Positions 1 to 4,700 of a stretch of 5,526 nucleotides of DNA are shown piece by piece (the stretch's first letter is position 1; each line of letters opens with the position of its first letter). The position numbers were made by a program, and so were the translations under genes. Source of the DNA: an uncultured Verrucomicrobiota bacterium. Its GTDB lineage: Bacteria > Verrucomicrobiota > Kiritimatiellia > RFP12 > UBA1067. The stretch is taken from assembly GCA_945613785.1 (NCBI GenBank), contig CALZAJ010000116.1, forward strand, positions 1 to 5,526. The letters run 5' to 3'. The notes beneath the pieces were generated by a model, which made no database searches, had not been told where the DNA came from, and worked only from the letters and a program-made list of their open reading frames with translations.

Positions 1-2
1 CG

Positions 3-1391
3 AAGTCGGGCAAGATCCTCGCCCGCACCGCGAACGGCGTCCGCCAGACGTTCGAGTACGACAAGAAGGGGCAACTCCTCGCGGTTAAGGACTCCGATGG
101 CAACGCCGTAGAGCGCTATGCCTACGACAAGGCCGGCAACATGATGAAGAAGATGGTCGCCGGCAAGACGACGACCTTCACCTTCGACGCGGCGAACCAG
201 CTCGTCAGCTCGACCTGCGACGGCGTGACGACGCACTACGAATACGACGCCGCGGGCCGCATGATCAAGGAAGGCGACAAGACTTACACCTACGGCTATC
301 TCGACAAGGTAATGTCCGTCCGTGACGGCGCGAACACCTACACCTACGCCTATCATCCCGACGGCCAGCTTGCCTCTGCCAATTACGGCGACCAATCCGA
401 ATCCTTCGCCTGGGACGGGCTCGCGCTCATTCGCCGCGGAGACGAGCAGTTCGTGAACGAGCCGCACATCGGAGGGGGTAACCCAGTCGCCTCCTCCAAG
501 GGCACGACCTATCCTGCCGGACGTAGCCTTGGCGTAGTCTGGTTCAACGACCTGTTCGGCACCACGGTCGGTGCGAAGTCGGGCAATCGGTATTCCGCCG
601 CGGCGCTCTCGGCCTGCGGTGAACGGTTGGATAAGGCGGGCGGAGCTTTCCCTGCCATCCGTAGCCTTGGCGAAGGATGGTTCACCGGCAAGCCCCACGT
701 CGCCGGTCTCGGCCATGTTTTCCTGATGCGCAACTACCGCGCGGGTCTCGCGAAGTGGCAGACCGCAGATCCTCTCGGCTATCCTGACGGCTGGAACCAG
801 CTCGCTTACTGCGGGAATGGCGTGACGGGAAGCGTGGATCTGTGGGGGTGTTCGGGGTGGGTTCTTGTAGACAGTTGGAACAACCCTCTTTCGGAGGGGA
901 CTTGGACAGAGCTTATCAGGGCAGCGCCATCCGACAAAGAGATTCTTGACATCTTGGCTAGATATAGTAGATCTGGTTGGATTAAATTTAATCAACAATG
1001 TGGTGATGACCAATTAATCAGTGGCCCATGTGTTTCAGAGACGGAGATAATGACTGACTTGACCTGGTTCAAGAACCTCACGATATCATATGTTTTCAAT
1101 CGCACGGACACCCTTAGTGTCACTGTTACGACGAAGGATCTGGAGTCTGATCCGTCTCTAGTTAATGCATTTGTAGACCTCGCGTTGGTCTTCGGCTCGA
1201 TGATCAAAGGACCGAAAGGGAAACTCATTGGAATTGTGGGGGGTGCAAAGACTGCAGTGGAGGCTGCTAATGAGTTGGTTGATTGCCTTGACGAATATGG
1301 GAAAGAAACAGTTTGGACGGTGGATATTGGTACCATCATCTACGAGCGAACAAGGAAAAGCTCCATCGGCTTTTTCAAAGTTAGGGAATGA
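3..1391 (+). CDS. RHS/YD-repeat protein, 3' part, with variable C-terminal tip
   Basis: The gene is truncated by the left edge. The frame is open from nt 3, giving 462 visible residues; ATGs at 141/144 are internal. Residues 1-145 carry degenerate YD repeats (FEYDKKGQ, YAYDKAGN, YEYDAAGR, YHPDGQ), the beta-strand repeats that form the RHS shell. The core closes with RNYRAGLAKWQTADPLGYPD (residues 243-262), then WNQLAY and DLWG at 279-282, the usual RHS core-to-tip junction. Residues 283-462 are a different 180-residue domain with C283, C333, C343 and C428 and a hydrophobic Gly-rich stretch at about 386-412. In RHS proteins this tip is normally the swappable effector, often a toxin; this one matches no toxin family I know. 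Two ten-residue insertions (PAGRSLGVVW at 171-180 and PAIRSLGEGW at 217-226) come from palindromic DNA repeats. GC drops sharply after the junction. The next gene starts 21 nt downstream and is probably co-transcribed. The RHS identity is firm; tip function is unknown. Confidence 0.9.
   Translation, partial: KSGKILARTANGVRQTFEYDKKGQLLAVKDSDGNAVERYAYDKAGNMMKKMVAGKTTTFTFDAANQLVSSTCDGVTTHYEYDAAGRMIKEGDKTYTYGYLDKVMSVRDGANTYTYAYHPDGQLASANYGDQSESFAWDGLALIRRGDEQFVNEPHIGGGNPVASSKGTTYPAGRSLGVVWFNDLFGTTVGAKSGNRYSAAALSACGERLDKAGGAFPAIRSLGEGWFTGKPHVAGLGHVFLMRNYRAGLAKWQTADPLGYPDGWNQLAYCGNGVTGSVDLWGCSGWVLVDSWNNPLSEGTWTELIRAAPSDKEILDILARYSRSGWIKFNQQCGDDQLISGPCVSETEIMTDLTWFKNLTISYVFNRTDTLSVTVTTKDLESDPSLVNAFVDLALVFGSMIKGPKGKLIGIVGGAKTAVEAANELVDCLDEYGKETVWTVDIGTIIYERTRKSSIGFFKVRE
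513..542 (+). repeat. In-frame palindromic element, copy 1
   Basis: This 30-nt unit inside the RHS gene encodes PAGRSLGVVW. It matches the unit at 651-680 at 24 of 30 positions; the next four bases (ttca) are identical in both, and a 13-nt run (522-534) is perfect. Outer arms ccggac (517-522) and gtctgg (537-542) pair with one G.T wobble, and an inner gcc/ggc (526-528 and 531-533) closes on TT. Its length is a multiple of three, so the frame is kept. Confidence 0.7.
651..680 (+). repeat. In-frame palindromic element, copy 2
   Basis: Second copy, encoding PAIRSLGEGW, 138 nt (46 codons) downstream of copy 1 and in the same reading phase. Outer arms ccatcc (655-660) and ggatgg (675-680) pair perfectly, with an inner gcc-TT-ggc (664-671). 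Compared with copy 1, both arms changed together and pairing was kept. It sits just before FTGKPHV, where I would expect RHS homologues of this type to run on without this segment; that expectation is from memory and was not aligned. Confidence 0.7.
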
Positions 1392-1412
1392 GGGGTTAAG
1401 GGAGACTGCTAG

Positions 1413-2351
1413 ATGAGAATCCGTTTTTTGGTGTTGCTGTTCTTACTTGTCTGTCATGGTTCAGTACATTCTGGAAGCCACGTGTATTCGCTACCGTTTC
1501 GCAGTTCAGTCGAGTTTATCTCAGACGGGAAAGCTGAACAGTTTGATCGTGTGGAGATAGTCGCGTCCGAAGATCTGAAAGGACGTCCGACATCTCCGTT
1601 CGAGATCATAGGATACGATGGGGCCAGCAAGGTGATGCGCCGTTATGTGGTTGGGGCGAAGTACGCCCCTGTCGGTGATATCGACCGGACGATTTCTTCA
1701 GATGGTCATGCCGCTCGTCGGGACGTGGTGGGAGAAGGGTTTGTGGTTGGAGATCAGCATTACCGGATCTCGGCAGAGAAGGCGGACGGAATGTTCAGGG
1801 TTAAGGTGGACAATCTGGACTCGCAACGCTGGAGGGGTGAGGCGATGAAGGAAATGGCTCGCCTTTTTAAGGATGACCAGGCAACCAATACGCTTGCGCG
1901 CAAGTGGCCTTCTATGGACGAAGGCCTCCGATATACCAGCTCATCAGAAGAGTTTTCGCTCGTTCGAGGACAGAAGGGCGAGGAGGGTAAGGTCCTCGGC
2001 ATGTTGCGGCTGAAGGGTGCTCTTTACCAGAAGGGGAATGAGTTTTCCGTTCGGTTCGGCTGTTGCTGTCAAGGCATGGACGGATGCGCTCGCTCTGTCG
2101 CCGAGGGACGAGTGACAGGCGAGATTGTCGATGGCAATATCATGAACCGTGTCATCACATATGAATTTGGCGAAAACGAGGTGGGCCTTCAGGTAAGTGT
2201 GCGGAAGGATGTTGAGTGTATGACACCTCAATACGAGCAGGTGGGCAAGGTCCTGGAGAACGCAGGAATCATCGAGCGTACGATAAGATTGAATCTCACC
2301 AGCGGATCGACGGATGTTATGATTGATTTGAAGATGTATATGAACCGTTAA
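1413..2351 (+). CDS. Signal-peptide-bearing protein of unknown function downstream of the RHS tip
   Basis: A 312-residue protein I do not recognise. AAGGGAG at 1398-1404 lies 8 nt before the ATG, supporting this start. The N-terminus is a classic Sec signal: MRIR, then a hydrophobic core (FLVLLFLLV) and a likely signal peptidase I site after VHS (residue 20). C14 follows LLV, which is not a canonical lipobox, so a lipoprotein is unlikely. The mature part is hydrophilic and charged. It has a cysteine cluster at C217, C218, C219 and C225, plus C269, and an alternating hydrophobic, beta-like C-terminus (about 289-310). There are no other membrane segments. Base composition resembles the RHS tip more than the RHS core or hcp. 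Lying 21 nt after the RHS stop, it is probably in the same transcript. By analogy with polymorphic toxin loci it may be an exported immunity or accessory partner. That is inference from position and signal peptide only. Confidence 0.75.
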   Translation: MRIRFLVLLFLLVCHGSVHSGSHVYSLPFRSSVEFISDGKAEQFDRVEIVASEDLKGRPTSPFEIIGYDGASKVMRRYVVGAKYAPVGDIDRTISSDGHAARRDVVGEGFVVGDQHYRISAEKADGMFRVKVDNLDSQRWRGEAMKEMARLFKDDQATNTLARKWPSMDEGLRYTSSSEEFSLVRGQKGEEGKVLGMLRLKGALYQKGNEFSVRFGCCCQGMDGCARSVAEGRVTGEIVDGNIMNRVITYEFGENEVGLQVSVRKDVECMTPQYEQVGKVLENAGIIERTIRLNLTSGSTDVMIDLKMYMNR

Positions 2352-2353
2352 GA

Positions 2354-2392
2354 CTAGGGGGTAATCTTCTAATTGAAACCAATCCCCCCTGG
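2354..2392 (+). terminator. Possible weak transcription terminator
   Basis: Two bases after the stop codon of the secreted protein, ctaggggg (2354-2361) can pair with ccccctgg (2385-2392), giving eight pairs including one G.T, around a 23-nt loop. The position suits the end of the RHS operon. No T-run follows and the loop is long, so intrinsic termination is uncertain. Confidence 0.3.
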
Positions 2393-2466
2393 AGTGAGAC
2401 TCCTTATGGCGGTTTTCGAGAAGCACCCAAATCTCTTTCTGTCTGCAAGTCATTATCAAAAGTGAA

Positions 2467-2495
2467 GGTGCCTGCCCCCGGCGGGTGGGGACACC
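2467..2495. repeat. REP-like palindrome (GGTGCCTGCCCCC type)
   Basis: Outer arms ggtg (2467-2470) and cacc (2492-2495) flank inner arms cccc (2475-2478) and gggg (2487-2490). The motif GGTGCCTGCCCCC...GGGGACACC resembles widespread bacterial REP sequences tied to RAYT (TnpA-REP) transposases. No transposase is present here. The resemblance is from general knowledge, not a search. Confidence 0.5.
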
Positions 2496-2546
2496 CGGCT
2501 CTCGAAATGCCTAGGTCTACCCAGCTCTCTGCTCTTCTGCTCCTCT

Positions 2547-2596
2547 GCGTTACCGCGTAGCGGAAATGGCGGGGTCTGTCCCCACGCGGCTGACGC
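2547..2596. repeat. REP-like palindrome (GGGGTCTGTCCCC type)
   Basis: A composite stem: gcgt (2547-2550) pairs with acgc (2593-2596), ccgcgt (2553-2558) with acgcgg (2584-2589), and gggg (2571-2574) with cccc (2580-2583) over loop tctgt. A pyrimidine-rich run with repeated 'ctctgc/cttctgc' units (about 2525-2550) precedes it. The size and GC-rich nested arms fit a REP/BIME-type element. It lies 52 nt after the other palindrome and the two may form one composite unit. Confidence 0.55.
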
Positions 2597-2802
2597 GCAG
2601 ATCGTCGCCACGGCGCTCGTTGAGAACTCGCGTGTCGAACGATGGTCGCCTCAGGCCTCTCGCCAAGGAAGACTCTGATAAAGGTGCGCGGTCTTGATCG
2701 TTTTCTCGAAGCGCAGGTCGGCGACTGAGACGAGTCGCTTTCGATGGTCGGCAAGGATTGCTCATGATTCTCGCAATTGGTAATAATTCGTACCGAGTGT
2801 CC
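2597..2802. other. Non-coding remainder of the intergenic spacer
   Basis: Together with the palindromes on its left, this stretch makes up a spacer of about 500 nt between the secreted-protein gene and hcp. I see no convincing gene on either strand: the open frames crossing it (for example antisense 2404-2754) are Arg/Pro/Ser-rich and lack any domain or ribosome site. A small perfect hairpin, gcgact (2721-2726) with agtcgc (2733-2738) over a 6-nt loop, is followed by TTT and could be a weak terminator or chance. Confidence 0.45.
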
Positions 2803-2826
2803 GGCGGATAAATGGTATACTCCGCC
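2803..2826 (+). promoter_or_regulatory. Extended -10 promoter of hcp within an inverted repeat
   Basis: TATACT at 2816-2821 is preceded by TGG (2813-2815), forming an extended -10 (TGnTATAnT-like). No good -35 stands 16-18 nt upstream, which is typical of extended -10 promoters. The perfect arms GGCGGA (2803-2808) and TCCGCC (2821-2826) bracket the -10 and could be an operator. Transcription would begin near 2828, leaving a leader of about 25 nt that contains the hcp ribosome site. Confidence 0.5.
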
Positions 2827-2840
2827 TCATGACAACGAAT

Positions 2841-2846
2841 AAGGAG
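2841..2846 (+). promoter_or_regulatory. Ribosome binding site deciding the hcp start
   Basis: AAGGAG lies 6 nt before the ATG at 2853. This makes 2853 the likely start rather than the in-frame ATG at 2829, which has no ribosome site and sits almost on the predicted transcription start. Starting at 2853 also puts the first cysteine at residue 7, as expected for short-leader class I Hcp proteins. Confidence 0.75.
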
Positions 2847-2852
2847 AATGCC

Positions 2853-4418
2853 ATGAACGAGAAGATGTTTTGTTTCCAGTGCGAGCAGACCTACGGGGGC
2901 TCGGGTTGCACGGTGAGCGGCGTGTGCGGGAAGAATCCTGCGGTCGCGAAAGGGCAGGACCTCCTCACGGGCGCGCTGATCGGCCTCGCGCGGGCGGTCG
3001 GCTGCAATGAGGCGAAGGTGACGGAGAAGACGGACGATCTCGTCATCTCGGGTCTCTTCACGACAATCACGAACGTCAGCTTTGACGAGGCGACGATCAA
3101 GGACCTGACCGACAAGGTCCATGCCGAAAAGGCGCGCATCGCCTTTGCCGCGGACTACGACGTCAACTGTCTCTGGAACGAGCACGAGGACATCCGCAGT
3201 CTCAAGTCGCTCATTCTCTTCGGCATCCGCGGCATGGCGGCCTATGCCTCGCACGCGGCGGTGCTCGGGTATCGCGACGCGCGTGTGGCGAGTTTCTTCT
3301 ACAAGGCGCTGCGTGCGGTCGGTTCGACCGACGCGACTGCGGAGGCGCTGCTCCCGGTCGTGATGGAAGTCGGCGAGGTGAATCTCATCTGCATGGCGCT
3401 CCTGGACCGGGCGAATACGTCCTCGTACGGCGATCCCCAGCCGGCCAACGTGACGATGACAATCGAGAAGGGGCCTTTCATCGTGGTGACGGGACACGAC
3501 CTCAAGGATCTCGAACTCCTTTTGAAGCAGACCGAAGGTGAGGGCGTCAACGTCTACACTCACGGCGAGATGTTGCCGGCGCACGGGTATCCCGAGCTGC
3601 GTCAGTACGCGCACCTGAAGGGCAATTTCGGCACGGCCTGGCAGAATCAGCAGAAGGAGTTTGACGGCGTTCCCGGCGCGTTCCTTTTCACGACAAACTG
3701 TCTGATGCCGCCGCGCGACAGTTACAAGGCGAACGTCTTCACGACGGGCGAAGTTGAGTTCCCGAACGTCACGCACATCGGCGCGGAGAAGGACTTCTCG
3801 CCAGTCATTGCCCGCGCGAAGGCGCTGGGCGGGTATGCGGAAGACCACGTGATGCACGGGGCGAACGGCGGCACGCGCGTGACGACGGGCTTCGGACGTG
3901 CCACCGTCCTTTCGGTCGCGCCACAGGTCGTCGAGGCCGTGAAGGCGGGGACGATCCGTCACTTCTTTCTTGTCGGCGGTTGCGACGGCTTCCGTCCGGG
4001 CCGCAACTACTACACCGACTTCGTGAAGGCCGCACCGAAGGATACGGTCATTCTCACGCTTGCGTGCGGCAAGTACCGCTTCAACGATCTCGACCTCGGT
4101 ACGGTCGCGGGACTGCCGCGGCTCCTCGACATGGGACAGTGCAACGACGCCTACGGGGCGATTCAGGTCGCGCTCGCGCTTGCGAAAGCGTTCGGCTGCT
4201 CCGTCAACGAACTGCCGCTCTCGCTGATCCTCTCATGGTACGAGCAGAAGGCTGTCTGCATTCTTCTCACGCTCCTTCACCTGGGCATCAAGAATATCCG
4301 CCTCGGGCCGACCCTCCCCGCGTTCGTCTCGCCTGGTGTCCTGGAGATTCTCGCAAAGACCTACGGGCTCAAGCCCACGACAACGGCCGAAGCCGATCTT
4401 AAGGCGATCCTCGGCTAG
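2853..4418 (+). CDS. hcp: Hybrid-cluster protein (prismane), class I
   Basis: A 521-residue cytoplasmic iron-sulfur-oxygen protein. Hcp proteins reduce nitric oxide (and hydroxylamine in vitro) and protect anaerobes from nitrosative stress; some have peroxidase or protein S-nitrosylation roles. The N-terminal cluster motif is C7-X2-C10-X8-C19-X5-C25, the class I spacing of Desulfovibrio-type [4Fe-4S] proteins, not the enterobacterial [2Fe-2S] form. All hybrid-cluster ligands can be placed: H215 (TGHDLK), E239 (HGEMLPAHGYP), C283 (TTNCLMPP), C377 (GGCDG, the persulfide cysteine), C405 (LACGKYRFN), C430 (GQCND), and E464 and K466 (WYEQKA). Their spacing matches the Desulfovibrio vulgaris protein (H244 to K496) at every step except one residue between the last Cys and the Glu. 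The length is slightly below the usual 540-555. It has its own promoter and ribosome site. No hcr reductase lies next to it, so its electron donor is not visible here. Confidence 0.97.
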   Translation: MNEKMFCFQCEQTYGGSGCTVSGVCGKNPAVAKGQDLLTGALIGLARAVGCNEAKVTEKTDDLVISGLFTTITNVSFDEATIKDLTDKVHAEKARIAFAADYDVNCLWNEHEDIRSLKSLILFGIRGMAAYASHAAVLGYRDARVASFFYKALRAVGSTDATAEALLPVVMEVGEVNLICMALLDRANTSSYGDPQPANVTMTIEKGPFIVVTGHDLKDLELLLKQTEGEGVNVYTHGEMLPAHGYPELRQYAHLKGNFGTAWQNQQKEFDGVPGAFLFTTNCLMPPRDSYKANVFTTGEVEFPNVTHIGAEKDFSPVIARAKALGGYAEDHVMHGANGGTRVTTGFGRATVLSVAPQVVEAVKAGTIRHFFLVGGCDGFRPGRNYYTDFVKAAPKDTVILTLACGKYRFNDLDLGTVAGLPRLLDMGQCNDAYGAIQVALALAKAFGCSVNELPLSLILSWYEQKAVCILLTLLHLGIKNIRLGPTLPAFVSPGVLEILAKTYGLKPTTTAEADLKAILG

Positions 4419-4463
4419 GAAATAGAGATGATGAAGCGCATGAGATATGTCATCCTCGGCGCG

Positions 4464-4532
4464 ATTCCCGGCGCAATTAACATCCGCCTCGGAGACTTGC
4501 GCTCCCGTCTCGGCGAGCTCGACAAGTCCAAG
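4464..4532 (+). pseudogene. Rhodanese-like domain remnant
   Basis: Just after hcp, this stretch translates as IPGAINIRLGDLRSRLGEL followed by DKSK. This closely resembles the segment of rhodanese domains, especially those fused to CoA-disulfide reductase/NADH-oxidase-type flavoproteins, that reads H-IPGAINIPL-x-ELR-x-RL-x-EL-x-K-x-K. Only about 23 codons survive. Upstream residues (MMKRMRYVILGA) lack the DVRxxxE part, and downstream, where the active-site YCxxGxR loop should follow, a palindromic repeat begins instead. ATGs at 4428 and 4431 with an upstream AGGA could start a peptide, but I infer a deletion remnant. Recognition is by motif memory, so confidence is moderate. Confidence 0.5.
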
Positions 4533-4533
4533 G

Positions 4534-4547
4534 GCGGATGTGTCCGC
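4534..4547. repeat. Short perfect palindrome at the end of the rhodanese sliver
   Basis: GCGGA (4534-4538) pairs exactly with TCCGC (4543-4547) over loop TGTG. It begins exactly where similarity to rhodanese stops, so it may mark the edge of an inserted repeat covering about 4534-4622. Confidence 0.45.
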
Positions 4548-4592
4548 GCTACTTTGGCACAACAGAAACCCCTGAAGCCCTTACCCCCAGCG

Positions 4593-4622
4593 AAGCGTAC
4601 CCCTGGAGGGGCGAAGTCGCTT
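4593..4622. repeat. Nested palindrome abutting the nanA promoter
   Basis: Outer arms AAGCG (4593-4597) and CGCTT (4618-4622) enclose inner arms CCCCT (4600-4604) and AGGGG (4607-4611). The hexamer gcgaag occurs twice (4590-4595 and 4611-4616). The last two bases of the outer arm are the first two of the nanA -35 box. This could be a REP-like element or a terminator for hcp, though no T-run follows. Confidence 0.45.
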
Positions 4623-4649
4623 GACTGCCTGCGGGAGCTTCTCTATAAT
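4621..4649 (+). promoter_or_regulatory. Sigma-70-type promoter of nanA
   Basis: TTGACT (4621-4626) and TATAAT (4644-4649) are separated by 17 nt, matching 11 of 12 consensus bases at optimal spacing. Transcription would start near 4656, giving a leader of about 45 nt. This suggests strong expression of nanA independent of hcp unless a repressor acts. Confidence 0.8.
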
Positions 4650-4688
4650 ATAGATGTTGCATGGGGGGACATGCGGTCTAACCTAAAC

Positions 4689-4695
4689 AAGGGGG
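4689..4695 (+). promoter_or_regulatory. Ribosome binding site deciding the nanA start
   Basis: AAGGGGG lies 5 nt before the GTG at 4701. An in-frame ATG at 4671 has a G-run only about 2 nt upstream, too close to serve. The GTG start also fits the family, whose conserved sequence begins at KKLQGL, residues 4-9 here. Confidence 0.65.
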
Positions 4696-4700
4696 AAATT

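Noticed and set aside
1426..1454. Lipoprotein signal at C14 of the secreted protein
   Set aside because: LLV-C lacks the small residue required before the cysteine, and a normal signal peptidase I site follows at VHS.
2661..2668. CGCCAAGG, the reverse complement of part of the RHS palindromic element
   Set aside because: Only 8 bases match and the flanking arms do not pair, so it is likely chance.
2758..2787. Alternative hcp promoter TTGCTC ... AATAAT and the AATT-N6-AATT half-palindrome
   Set aside because: The -35 matches at only three positions and the palindrome is weak. The extended -10 at 2813-2821 is better and closer to the gene.
2829..2852. Earlier in-frame ATG for hcp adding eight residues
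   Set aside because: It has no ribosome site and sits at the predicted transcription start, while AAGGAG is well placed for the ATG at 2853.
2550..3962. Long antisense open frame of 470 codons over hcp
   Set aside because: It is Arg/Asp/Val-rich shadow coding opposite the hcp gene, with no recognisable domain and no promoter. High GC in hcp explains the lack of stops.
3980..4402. Sense-strand 140-codon frame inside hcp
   Set aside because: Out of frame with hcp, Arg/Pro/Ser-rich and without domains; a shadow of the GC-rich gene.
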